A stretch of DNA of 64,000 nt from positions 946,293,195-946,357,194 of the forward strand of contig OY728120.1 in NCBI GenBank assembly GCA_963277665.1. The letters are read 5' to 3'. The position numbers were made by a program, and so were the translations under genes. This DNA is from Viscum album (lineage: Eukaryota; Streptophyta; Magnoliopsida; Santalales; Viscaceae). Positions 10,634 to 22,022 of this stretch are shown piece after piece; within the stretch, counting starts at the first letter, position 1; every line of letters starts with the position of its first letter. The notes beneath the pieces are model-generated. The model saw only the letters and a program-made list of their open reading frames with translations, was not told the DNA's origin and searched no databases.

Positions 10634-13600
10634 TGTAACGCCCTAACCCCAGTTACCTAGAGTTGGTGCATTATTACATAACATTGGTATGATAAAAAAA
10701 GATCAAGTCTCCAAAGACTGATTAGTTTATTATCCTTGTAAACGCTAGACACATTCATAAGTCTTACATTACATGATAAAATGGAAAAATACAACAAAAT
10801 AGTCTCCATAGTCCACACTCACATCCCATCAGACTATCCCTGTAGGTCAGTCATAAAATACTTCTTCACAGCCTGGGGAAAAAAAATAAAACATAGAAAG
10901 GGGTGAGCTCAGATGCTCAATAAGGGTAGAAATATAGCGGAAAATTTAATAAATAAGAATAAACATTTAAGGTAATGTATAACTAAAACAAAAGCCTTTT
11001 AAAATTGAACTTCACCATAACATGGAAAAAATAAAATTAAATAATTCCATTTACTTATTCACATTGATATTCTACTAGTCGAATAATCACATGCAATATC
11101 AATAACCACTTTCATAATGATGGAATGAAGAATGCCAGACTATCATAACCACATAGTCAAGGCCTTGTGCCAAGACTACTAATAAGATTTTGTCAAGGCC
11201 ATATTCCAAGACACTATTTTGTCTCATGATAACTACCGATGCATCGAGGAGCTATAGTGGGCTCCAACTGTCACTTACTAAGTCCAATGTATTCCTCATA
11301 TGAACAAGTTTAAATATAACATAAACATTCGTATTAAAACTAGCATACGAAATGTCAATACTTTATCCATAAACCATGAATGATATAAAAATAACACATC
11401 CATAGTCAAACATATCACAAAACCTTCAATATAGTATGAAAGTTTTGTATCATAATAAATCAACTTCAAATAAGCTTAACACCCATCAAAGGATGTTGAC
11501 ATAGATGAAATCAAAACTATTTGAGAGAAATATCTCTTTTTTGAAATCATCTAAAAGTCACATAATTATAAAATAAAACATTTACTTTAAAAATATTTAT
11601 ATAAGATTTTAAGGGAAGATTTGATGATTTTATGATGGTAGAAAATAGCTACACTCGCCATATAAGTTAAAAAAGACATTCTCATCGTAATTTTTTCGAA
11701 AAGGTTAAAAAGGACCTTGTTTGGAAAATGACAGAAAGATTCCTTTATAAACATCTTATAAAAATTCAAACAGGGGTATAAATTACTTTAAAACATATTA
11801 TATAAAATATTAAGAATGTTTTGAAATATATTTTTAAGAAACATGGATGTGGATGATAAAGAGGTCCTAGTAGATAATTACGTATAAACAACCTCGGATA
11901 ATGAAGAGATTGTGAAATAAACCCTTAACTTGTACTTTTACTTGGTCGAAGGTAGGTTAACATCATGTATAATGGTGAAATAATTGTTACTAAATTATAC
12001 AATAATCATATACATAAATAAGATATCATATATGATCTTTTAACATAGCTTTGTTAATAATATCTTAGTATTATCGTTGTTTCAAGTGTTAACGGATTTG
12101 TTTTCCTTTATATTATTTGTTATGTGAGTCATATTTGTTATGGATGGGATGTATATTATTCATATCCATAATGATATCAAGTCTTTAAAAATTATTTTTA
12201 ATAATCTAATGAAAATTAGTCTTGAATGGATACGATGAGGAATGAATATCATCGCGTTCGTGGAGATGGTAATCTGTACATATGCACGAGTGACAATATC
12301 ATTTTTTGATATTAAAATAATATATAATTGGATGTTATATCATATATAAAAATTATTATCATGTTATATTTATTATTTACATTAGTTACACATCATTATT
12401 ATACCCTTCCAAATAATAATGTATTGAATAACAATTACACCACAACGTGGAGATGGTAAGCCATATGTACGCACATATGGTGACATGTCATTAAAAGGAT
12501 GGATAAAATAATGAATTTTGATGTAAAATATTTATAATAACATCATAGTATATATAAGATACTGGAGTTATTATTTTATAATGTAAAAAACAAAGATAAT
12601 GGAAGTGGAAGAAGAAAAGAACTTGAAAGAGGTGATGAAATATTTACCTCTTCTTCTGGTTCTTCCTTTTGATTTGATCAAAAGGGCTCCATAGGTTGGA
12701 TTTAGGACCAAAGAAATGCCTCTAGGATTAAGGGAGGATAGTTTAGAGGGTATTTGGGCAGAGGTTGGTCGAGCCAAAAGGCTTTGAATGTGTGAATTAT
12801 AGAGAAGGGTGAGTTCCCTTTTATAAGAGGGGAGATGGGCACCTTAGGAAAAGCTAGAAATATTATTCTATAATAAAATTATTTTCAGTTTCTAATGGCT
12901 CAAAAATATATTATTTAAAGGATAATGTGGGGATGGGTAGAAAAAACCTCAAACAATAGGTTTTAGATAGGTTTGGGTCACTATTTTACCCTTATCTTTT
13001 TGATTTAATTCTTAGTTAAATAGTTTGACATTTACCATGTCTCTTTGTATTTTTATATTATATGGTAAATAAACTTACTATATAATTCCAAGGGAACCCA
13101 AAGTGATTCATTAATGATAAAACTATCATTATATAAGTATTTTGGATGAACATTAGATTTTTAGGAATATAATATCAATTAATAATATCATATTTGTTTT
13201 AAAAACTCTTTTATATCAGATTTGACACTATTTAATAATTGATTTTTTTAAAGTCCTAAAAACTTTATTAATTCGAACTAAATTCATTTAATAAATCCCA
13301 AAATTTCATATTAACCTATAAAATTCGTGGATATCATACAAACTTTCAAATTATATTTATTTTAACATTTATAATGCCATTTATTTGATTCTTTCATTAA
13401 TAAGGAAAATACTACATCATCATTATGTCATAAATAAATTTAATTATTAAATTTATAAAAATTATAAATAAAATTCCATTATTTAGGAAATATTTTTATC
13501 TTTATAATTAATATTTATGGTCGAAGAGATAACATGTATAACCCTATGTAAATATTGTTTTACTAAAAAATATATGCTTATGTCATTTTTGTATTTACTT

Positions 13601-14408
13601 CAACTTAATTAATATAAAGTGTCATTATCACTTACAAGTGGCTCCATGGGGTCCCAAAATCGACCCAAATATGCCCATGGTCAGACATGTATAATCCAAT
13701 AGAGTTAGGACACGTGTTAGGGTAATTTAATATTATTATAATATTATTTTTTTATCCTTATTTACTGGATTTACCCTTTAACTATGGTAAATAAAATATT
13801 TACCGAAGTAATTATTCAAAATGTCTAAAAATAAAAGTTACCTATTTACAAAATTTGGACCTCCTGATTTCAAATATAGAATCCATTTTTCTAAATTCAA
13901 AACACATAAGTGACAAAAATTAATTTAAAATTAATTCCCGTTGTCAAAACAAAAAGCTTGTTTTTATGAAAGAATAACTATCAAAAGATTGACACTTGTT
14001 TAGGTTAAATTTAAATGAAAAATTACTTATAATGACCTAAATTGTATTAAATTATATAAATATAATCTAATTATACTTCCAAACCACTCTAATTCATAAT
14101 TTATCACTATTAATTATTTTGATTAAAAAAGTTGTTTTTAATTAAAATTTAGTAATTTTCACTATTAATCAAAATATGAAATTTATCAGAAAAGTACCAA
14201 AAATTCATCCTAAGATAATTTTGATATTCTGAATCCAAAAATGAAGTCCATTTTGAAAGATAAAATTCATAAAATTTTAAAAAGTGGGTATTACTATTCA
14301 TAATGGCTAGTTTGAGTGGTTGTGGTGTGTTAAAACTCGAAGTTGCGTACAACACATGCTATTGTATTATTCAAAGAGAAGAATACCGTGGAAGCATGGG
14401 GCGTTACA
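10634..14408 (-). repeat. Family A LTR (5' LTR of the minus-strand gypsy element), 3775 bp
   Basis: Boundaries are given by perfect 10-bp inverted ends (TGTAACGCCC at 10634 and GGGCGTTACA ending at 14408) and by the adjacent PBS. The reverse complement aligns over most of its length with the plus-strand sequence 61307-64000. It is AT-rich with a minus-strand TATA box near 12826-12819 followed by a pyrimidine-rich leader. A hairpin motif TGAGCATCTGAGCTCACCC lies near the LTR 3' end (10919-10901). No gene is carried; a 68-codon open frame at 12777-12571 is in the presumed transcribed leader and is not conserved in the second copy. Confidence 0.88.
12819..12826 (-). promoter_or_regulatory. Putative TATA box of family A LTR
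   Basis: Minus-strand CTCTTATAAAAGGG, followed 30-60 bases downstream by a C/T-rich leader. The equivalent place in the other family A LTR (62501-62510) reads CTTATAAAAGGA with the same surroundings (CTCCTCTCCTCTTATAAAAGG). Conservation in both copies supports a Pol II promoter that would drive the element RNA. Confidence 0.7.
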
Positions 14409-15313
14409 TATATGTACCACTTGATACAATGAAAATATTCCCCCCTTCACAAGGGAATATATACAAAGATGGTATATATATACACCTTACCCATGTATAT
14501 GTGTGCAAGTCTCCTTCACAAATAGTGGCCCAAGACACACTAGAAAAATAAAAGAAATCCAAAAATCCAAAAATCCCTAATTAAAAATCTTCTAAACAAT
14601 AAGATTAGAATAAAACATTAGAGTATAATAAAATTAATTTTACAATCCATATAAAAATTATAAATAACTTATGAAACATTAAAAACACACAATCCCACTA
14701 TAAAAATCATCAAAAGTATTTTTTGGAAAATAGCAGAACACATTTTTTATCAAAAATAAGAGGAAACCCAAAGGATATTAATTGGAATACCAAATTAAAA
14801 CAAAATTTAATCTATAAAGATATAATAATTTCCAATAATAAAATTATTAGATATCAGAAATGTCAATTTAAAAGTAATGAAATATAATACCGAAAAATTA
14901 TAAGGAAGAGAAAAGGGAAAAATAACCTCAAAATGCAGAAATAAAATTTAAATTGTTCTAAATATTCAATCACGGGTGAAAGAGGACCCAAAGAGGATAT
15001 CACATACACTAGAAAATAAAATCCTCAATAAATCAGAATAAAAAAAATCCCTCTGGGGTTTTTCCTTGAGTGATATGAAGTGAGGGGAGAAGAAGGAAAG
15101 AAAATATGAATAGAGGGAGAAGTAGGTCGTACCTTAAGTATTTAAACTAAATTTGTAAAGAAACCTAGAGAAATAGATGAAAAAAGGGTCTCTAGTAAGG
15201 TGGGTGTGTGTGTGTGTGGGGGGGGGGGGTGCACGTGAGGGGGACGGAAAGCTGGTGCGTCATCTGGGGAATGGAGGAGGAGGGGGTGCATGTATAATTT
15301 TAGGTTATTTTAT

Positions 15314-15357
<44 letters not shown>

Positions 15358-15652
15358 AACCAAGAAGGGATCACACTCGTGTGCCCTTTACTAGGCCCAC
15401 TGGGTTCCCACACGGGTTGGTCACACAATTTAATAAACTATGTTCTAACCATGAAAAATCACTATTCCAAGGTGAAAGATTCATCAAAACGGTTGCCACA
15501 AGGTTTGGAAAAACGTGTGGCCAAACTGTGCGAAACACTAAAAATTTATAAAATTTAAAATTTCCCTTGATTAAAAGACCAAAACCACCAAATAAAAAAA
15601 TATAATTAATTAAATAAATAAAAAACCATTAAATAAGGGTCGGGTTGTGACA
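14409..15652 (-). repeat. Family D LTR fragment (minus orientation), interrupted by family A
   Basis: On the minus strand a typical gypsy-type LTR start TGTCACAACCCGACCC lies at 15652. It proceeds through a (TAA)n microsatellite, a G/C-run, a TATA-like TTTAAATA (about 15147-15133) and a pyrimidine-rich leader, and is then cut at 14409 by the family A element. The remainder should lie on the far side of family A, outside the window. No coding domain; the 124-codon plus-strand open frame at 15177-15551 runs through microsatellite DNA and is not a gene. Confidence 0.6.
15200..15350 (+). repeat. Microsatellites and G-run in family D LTR
   Basis: (TG)n followed by a run of about ten G at 15203-15229, and (AAT)n about 15317-15357 that ends as a palindromic AATAATATTATTATT. 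Simple sequence with no further signal. Confidence 0.85.
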
Positions 15653-15659
15653 AGAAGGA

Positions 15660-17047
15660 ATAATTATTACCAACTAATGATATCCTCAATCATGTCATAT
15701 AAGATATATCAATGTAGACATGCCATACCAGATCCCATAATACAACTGATCTGATAGATGAATGTGTACTGTTTATACCCCTCTTAATCATGACTCATGA
15801 CATATATTGCACACCTCAACATAGTTTTCATGATATCACCTCTAATCAAAGTCCTGCTACCCTGACATCTTCAGGTAATGGAGTGAAGGTAATTGATTGG
15901 GTGGTATTCGAATGGGTTAATAGATTCAAAATTACCTCATAACTCTATCAACATGATTCCACTCAAAATCTAAAATGAATAATAAGTACGATGCATGATC
16001 TGGCTATATGAATCGTCGTACAGTAAGATGGGAGACTCAAGATGTTAGGTTGAATATATGGCATCCATGAAACCTAAAATATAAAAAAAGAATAAGAAAT
16101 TTAAAAAATTAAGTAATGTATATTACAAAATAAAAATTTATCTATATAATTAATAATCACATACATCATCCAGTCAAAGACAATCCAACATATGTCTGTA
16201 CGCATGGACATCATGTCTGATTGTATTTGAATATCAATGTGTCTGACTCCACCTATATATAAAATTTTTGTACATAAATTTCATTATAGAAATTTATACA
16301 TTTTATTTTTACATATGAAGGGAGGAAAAAAAAACCAATACCCACATGGGGACTCCCATCTTATATTAGTGGACAATGGCATAAAGACATGTGGATTTAA
16401 GTGAAGAATGTGTTCTCATATCCACATCTAGATAAAATAACAAATCCTATAATATTATTCTTATCAATGAGATATGCATTGGGTATCGCTATATATGTAT
16501 AAAAATGACATGAATACCACTAGTTATAACTTTTTGCTTAGTATAGGTCCTTAAGAAATGATAAATACATTAAAGGGATTTTTTTGGGGAATTATCAATG
16601 AAGATCATACCAACAATAAGTCCCATAATATATAAACATGAAAATATCGTCATGCTAATCTCATATGCATCACCGCTATATGGGTGAAGTGTTTTGTATC
16701 CCTGTAATGTGTAATCAACTCTCGATGAAAGACTTTCCATCATTCATAACCTCAATTCCTAGTATTCTATAAAAAAATCAAACTCCTCTGCAGTAACTTA
16801 TCCCACCACAAAACACCCTTGATGGGGAGGCCTAATATAATGGATAAATTCTTAATAGTAATAGTCATCCGTCCCTTTTTAAAATGAAACATATTCATCG
16901 GTAGCCTATATCTATTAACTAGGATAGTAATGAGCTGATGATCAATGAAGGTGAATTCACACATCACTACAACATAGAACAAAACATGGAGAAGATGAGG
17001 GGCTATGGTAGGAGGTGGTACAACATGATGTAAATGATGAGGCCACA
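15660..17047 (-). pseudogene. Plant mobile domain (PMD / MAIN-like) gene relic, associated with a MULE
   Basis: Minus-strand translation of 17047-16767 is open for 93 codons and contains FIDHQLITILVNRYR, then MNMFHFKKGRMTITIKNLSI and ILGLPIKG. These match the PMD hallmark (LDHALITALVERWR..THTFH...GEMT.TL.D..I.LGL.I.G). Further on, in broken frames, come pieces of the middle region (16,700-16,345), a probable intron (about 16342-16074, ending TATATTTTAG), then SLPSYC (16037-16020) and EWNHVDRVMR (15964-15935), which match the PMD C-terminal motif (SLP.YC ... EWH.PDRV.RQFG). PMD proteins occur as host genes (MAIN family, genome stability) and as cargo of MULEs and some gypsy elements. The frame is broken and its 5' end is cut by the copia element at 17053; the upstream remainder should resume at 29383. 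With mudrA on the same strand beyond the copia insertion, I infer transposon cargo. Confidence 0.8.
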
Positions 17048-17052
17048 ATATT
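17048..17052. repeat. Left target-site duplication of copia element (ATATT)
   Basis: The five bases before the copia LTR (TGTTAGG...) are ATATT; the five after the other LTR (29378-29382) are ACATT. One transition separates them, compatible with an old 5-bp duplication. Confidence 0.6.
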
Positions 17053-17786
17053 TGTTAGGTTTGGATTTCTATGACGAAGACACAATAAGGGGGGGGGGTG
17101 AATTGTGTCCTTTTAAAAATCTTGACAATATTAAAATTCCCCTCTTGAAATAAAGCGATCATTTTCTAATCTCTTAAAGAAGAGAGAGAAATGGAAATAA
17201 ATAAAGGAAAAAAAACAAGGATGTATAGTGGTTCGGGGAATAGAAATCCTGTAGAACACTCCACCAACACTCTACTCCATGAGCTTGGTGATTTTAACTA
17301 GTAGGTCCTCTTATCACAAGACCATACACAACTGAGTACAAGAAGTTGATACATTTAAAGGCTTTTATATATCCTTCTAGTTCTTTTACAGGGAACCACA
17401 ATATCCACAACTTAGTCTGAGAAGCTGACACTCCACCATGACTAAGTCTGAGAAGCTGATACTCCACCAAATAAAAAGATAATGATTTTTTTGAGGGTAC
17501 AATTTTAACTTCATAGTTGTAGTAACAACTGATAGATGAAATCAGATCTTCAATATAGCAGAATAGTAGCAGCAAAATAATCTTCAATGTTGAGTAGGAT
17601 TCATCTTCTTCAAACAGTAACAAATAGATTAGACAATGTTTGTGCAAGATTCATTTGTCTTTACACCATGAGATAATAAGAATGAACAAATAAGTATTTA
17701 TCTCTTGAAAAGCATCAAGTTTTTGTCTAAATATTTTAAGTGATTTATTTTTAATAGAGTATTCACATTTCCACTTTTCTTCATTT

Positions 17787-17791
17787 TGTAT
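17787..17791. repeat. Target-site duplication (TGTAT), left
   Basis: TGTAT directly before the solo LTR start, repeated exactly at 22018-22022 directly after its end. The uninterrupted copia LTR reads GCGTATTCTTTTCC at this place, so the duplication arose with the insertion. Confidence 0.92.
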
Positions 17792-17934
17792 TGTAATGGC
17801 CCGGACCTCTCCAACCCATTCCTCTGTGAAAATGTGGTGTTTGAGGTGTTTCGGGAGGTCAAGGTGACTTATCACCAACACTTTTCCAATTTTCCCTTTC
17901 TGTAAATAATAGCATCGGTGAGCCTCAGTAAACA

Positions 17935-18910
17935 GTTCCAATGGTAGACAGTTGTGAACAGTGCATCAGTAACCTTATATGAACAGTGCCAACAGTGAGG
18001 TCCAATGGAAACCTCTCTTTCCTTTTCCAAATTTCTAATTCTATGAACAGTTCCATCAGTGAACAGTTTTATCAGTAACCTCTAACTGTAACCTCTCTTT
18101 CCTTTTCCAAATTTTCAATTCTATGAACAATTCCATCAGTGAACAGTTTTATCAGTAACCTCTAACAGTAACCTCTCTTTCCTTTTCCAAATTTCCAATT
18201 CTCTAAATAGCTCCGTCGGCGAAAAGTTCTATCGGTAACCTCTAATAGTAACCTCTCTTTCCATTGCCAAATTTTGAGTTCTGTGAACAGTTCCATCAGT
18301 GAACAGTTCTATTGGTAACCACTAGCGGTAACCTCTCTTTCCTTTGCCAAATTTCCAATTCAATGAACAGTTCCATCCGTGAATAGTTCTATCGGTAACC
18401 TCTAATGGTAACCTCTAACAGTAACCTCTCTTTCCATTTCCAAATTTACAATTCTATAAACAGTTCCATTGATGAACAGTTCTATCGGTAACCTCTAATG
18501 GTAACCTCTCTTTCCTTTGAAAAATTTTCAATTCTATGAACAGTTCCATCGATGAACAGTTCTATTGGTAACCTCTCTTTCCTTTACCAAATTTTGAGTT
18601 TTGTGAACAGTTCCATCGATGAACAGTTCTATCGGTAACCTCTATTGGTAACCTCGTTTTCCTTTTCCAAATTTCGAGTTCTGTGAACAGTGTTTCCAGA
18701 ATGGTAGGTGTACATTGTTTTATCGGTGAGGTTCTAACGGTGAGGTTCATAAACAGTGTTCTATCGGTGAGGTTCATAAACAGTGTTCTATCAGTGAGGT
18801 TCTAATGGTGAGGTTCATGAACAGTGTTCTCTCAGTGAGGTTCTAACAGTGAGTTTCATGAACAATGTTTTTCCTTTGCCAAATTTTGAGTTCATGAACA
18901 GTGTTTCCAG
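17935..18910. repeat. Minisatellite in solo LTR, about 80-bp higher-order unit
   Basis: From about 18010 an 80-bp unit recurs about eight times (near 18010, 18090, 18170, 18250, 18330...). Each unit has AACCTCTCTTTCCTTTTCCAAATTT, then AATTCTATGAACAGTTCCATCAGT, GAACAGTTCTATCGGT and AACCTCTAACGGT. After 18680 it changes to shorter units of the type GGTGAGGTTCATAAACAGTGTTCTATC. The small common core is (C/A)(G/A)GTGAACA or CGGTAACC. Confidence 0.9.
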
Positions 18911-21576
18911 CTTCCTAAAGTTTTCCCCTTTGACATTTCCTTTGACATAAAATGCATTTAAATCCTTATTATAAGGACTCTAAGGCTGATTCAAAGGCCA
19001 TAACTCCTATATTAATTATTCCTAAGGCTCGGTATGTTTTTACTTGGTCAAATCACGTGGTTTAATGCGATCCACTTATAATGGGAAATTAAGCATATCT
19101 TAAACCATCGCTCCATTAAATCTTAAAAAGGGACAAGATATCTTCCTACCTTGTTCTTCCTCCTTGTTCTTTGGTGCGAGATGCTCAATCCTTTTCTTCC
19201 TTCCCCTAGGAATCGTGAGATAAAAAGTTTCCCCATGGATTGGTTTCCTCGATGTCCTTCTTACTGTAAGTGCACCCCCTGTTTCTATGTAACCAAGCAG
19301 TATCGATCAATCTTCAATATAAGGTATGTTTTATCATCGTTATATGGGGTTCATATTCTCCTATTTCTCCTTTCTATATTATATCATGTAATGTCCATGG
19401 TTCTAATGGAGTTTTCTTGGGTTTTGGTTGGTGCGGTCGTACCGTGGCATCCTCAGGTAGATTCAGTTGTTGCGAGAGGAGGATCGTGACCCATTGTGTG
19501 GATTGTTCTCCTATAAAAAACATCAAGAGCTATTTGACGTAGGGGATTCATTGCTTCTATTTTATTTTATGTTCAACTGTATAGTTAGCATGCTTTATCA
19601 CATTAGATCACAATGTAATTGACATAATAAATATTTTAATGAGATAAATAAATTGATATTGACCGTATGTTATTACCTCTTGTTTTTCTAGATTGTGTGA
19701 TATCCATAATTGCTTCATTTAGCTATTTGTTCTTGATGGAAATTGGTAAAGAATGTAAACCATAATTAATTGATAACTGTTTGTCTATAGATAAAGAGAC
19801 ATGTAAATGAGTCTGGTTCTTCTTATTGTAATTTGATGTAAATAAAATTGGCACAATAAGCATGTTTACTTATTTGTGATAACTTACTGATTAGGTTTCC
19901 TAAATTTGGAAGCTGCAAATAATAATCGCTTAACCCAAGATGGATTAAAGAACCAGTTGTTTGATAAAAGATAATTCCTTGTAGGTTTCTGAGTTACCCT
20001 CTTGATTGTTAAAGATACAAGATTCAAATTGTTAAGATGTTTGTTTTCCTACTTCTTATGTTGTAATGTTAGCCTGGATGGCTATTGTGATATGTGGGGG
20101 CATGGAGGACTTTTGGTTGTGGCACCAAAGGATGCCTAGGGTGGTGAGATGCATCGATTTATGCATGTGGGTGTCAAGGAGGACACCAATGATGATGGAA
20201 TGGGATGGATGTGATTGTTGGATGCTTGATGTTTCTTTTTTGTTGATTACCTATTTTACTTTTCCCCACTGCATAAGGAAGCTGGTCTAGCTTACCATTC
20301 TTCTGAAAGAGGAAAAGACATGCGGGGTATGCCACATGCTTTCTGTGTTTAGCTTCTCAAGGGAGGATGGGTCTATGCTCTTTCTATAGGTTGAAAAGAC
20401 TCGACGGGTAGTACATTTACTCACCGCGTTGATCCCCCTTGTGTTTAGTAGCATAGAATGTTTTTTAGAATGCCTATGAATGTGGGAAAGAAATTCTATA
20501 ACGAATAACTAAATAAATGGTGTTAACCAATGGGGTTAGAGTTTGCTGGAACATAATGACGAGGTTGTAATTTTGAAGGAACATTGTACATTGGGTGTGA
20601 TGCTAATGAACTTTAATATGGAATTGATACTGGTTAATTAATTTTTTAAGAATTAATTAACGTAAAGTGAAACTGATAAAAAGAGAATGAAATAATGTAT
20701 TAAATCTATTTAAATGGTTGTGTTATTATAGGATACCTAGTCTTATAAGTAGCATCCAGAGTCCGAGAGACGTTAGCTGCAGTTGAGTCTAAGATTAGGT
20801 TAAGCCCATAGTGTGGTTGTGAGATATAGTATATCCTAATCTTTCTGTGTTTCTTTATGATACTCCACCCCGTCAGTACGGGAAACTGACACCCCAGGGG
20901 TTCTGAGCCCTGCGGGGTGTTATCCCCAACATTCCTGTGGGAGGATGAATGGTTGACTACCCCCTTTGGCCCTGATCTCTTATTTTGGTAGTTACTTGTG
21001 CTGGTAGGCACAACTGTTAGTTTTCCCCATATATGTGTGTAGAGGGAAGTAATGGCTTGTGGTTATTCACAAAAATATATTCTGTATATAGTTTTCTATG
21101 GAATACTATAGGTGTTACATGTATAGGCTGTGATGGCTTGGGGATCCTTACTTAGTGAATGGGCTGTAATGGCTTGAGGTATAATACCCAATGTATGATA
21201 CACGTTATGCGGGCTATGGTGGCTCCCAGAAACTACCTGGTTACTTGGATTACATGGACATGGTGGTTTTGTTGCACAAGGTGCATGTTTTGGTGCTTTG
21301 CCCAGGTGTCTGTGGGAAAGCCTTTTTTGGAGAGAGATTCTTAGGACGTGTGATGTTGGGGAAAAGCAGCACACTAGTGGGGAAGTAGTAGCAGGGTACT
21401 CTTGATATTCTTTATTATATTATATAATCTTGTATGCGTTACTTGGTGAGAGTATCCATGGTGAGGTTGGGAACATAGTATACCTGTTTAGGTGATGAGT
21501 TAGTTTCACTTGTTGTTCATTGTGATTTAGCATGTTTTCTTTACTTTTCCATGAGAGGATTAGGGGAGGATCATAC

Positions 21577-21599
21577 TGAGTATACTTTTATACTCACCC
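21577..21599 (+). promoter_or_regulatory. Conserved LTR hairpin motif (solo LTR)
   Basis: TGAGTAT ACTTTT ATACTCA then CCC: a perfect 7-bp stem with a 6-base loop, about 420 bases before the LTR end. Equivalent motifs occur in the other LTR families of this window (3397, 48990, 57557, and minus strand 10919). Position near the LTR 3' part suggests a role in RNA 3'-end formation or packaging, but that is inference. Confidence 0.6.
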
Positions 21600-22017
21600 T
21601 ATATATATTTAAACTATTTCTCAGGTCACTTGGAGCAGGTTGGAGATCAAGCTAGTTTCTACTAGCTCGGGTTTGTAGGAGCTATTCGATCTTCTGGTTG
21701 CTACTGTTTTTATTTTTTTGGGGTACTTGTAGTTTTTTCACTACCAGTTGTAGTAGTTTTGCATGACATTACTTATGTGCACTTGGGTTTTCTTTTATAT
21801 TTCTGTTCTGAGTTGGAGTTGGTTGGTGTCTATCTTATCTATCTCTTTCACATGTGTTCTCTTAGAGGGTAATGCCTCCCATTTGGGTGTTTACTATACC
21901 CTTGGTGCTAGTTTCCAACCCGGGGCCCACTAGAGGCAGGACTCAAGGGGGTCATTATCTTCCTTCTCACATTTCTGGCCCAAGAGGGGTACACTTTGTG
22001 GGGAGGGGGTTGTGACA

Positions 22018-22022
22018 TGTAT
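22018..22022. repeat. Target-site duplication (TGTAT), right
   Basis: Exact partner of 17787-17791. Confidence 0.92.

Larger units (their letters stand above)
5764..14408 (-). mobile_element. Ty3/gypsy retrotransposon, family A, minus strand, 3' end lost to insertion
   Basis: Read on the minus strand the order is: LTR (14408 to 10634), PBS (10631 to 10620), leader, gag (about 10130 to 9220), protease, RT, RNase H, integrase, then a sudden end at 5763 where a family B LTR begins. The order protease-RT-RNase H-integrase is that of Ty3/gypsy (Metaviridae), and the integrase C-terminal part resembles plant chromovirus-type elements. The reading frame is broken many times by stops and shifts, so the element is dead. 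No 3' LTR of this family is found between 1 and 5763, hence the 3' end is either left of the window or deleted. The leader 10132-10619 contains no recognisable gene. Confidence 0.9.
17792..22017 (+). repeat. Solo gypsy LTR, family E-like, 4226 bp
   Basis: Starts TGTAATGGCCC, ends GGGTTGTGACA, flanked by a perfect 5-bp target duplication, and contains no gag or pol: the structure of a solo LTR left by LTR-LTR recombination. It is related to the LTRs at 47005-49420 and 54779-57985. Shared blocks are: the beginning (CTGTGAAAATGTGGTGTTTGAGG), a minisatellite bracketed by conserved flanks, 'AGTTTCCTAAAGTTTTCCCC...TTTGACATAAAATG', a region of 'CCCAGGTGTCTGTGGG'-type phrases, the hairpin TGAGTAT..ATACTCACCC at 21577-21599, and an end with 'GGGGCCCACTAGAGG.AGGACTC'. 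It is longer than its relatives. Open frames inside it (19.2-21.4 kb) show no domain. Confidence 0.92.

Noticed and set aside
15177..15551. 124-codon open frame, plus strand
   Set aside because: Runs through a TG microsatellite, a G-run and an AAT array (poly-Asn, poly-Gly); it is LTR sequence.
17294..17647. 117-codon open frame, minus strand
   Set aside because: Lies wholly within the copia LTR; the partner LTR has the same region broken; no domain.
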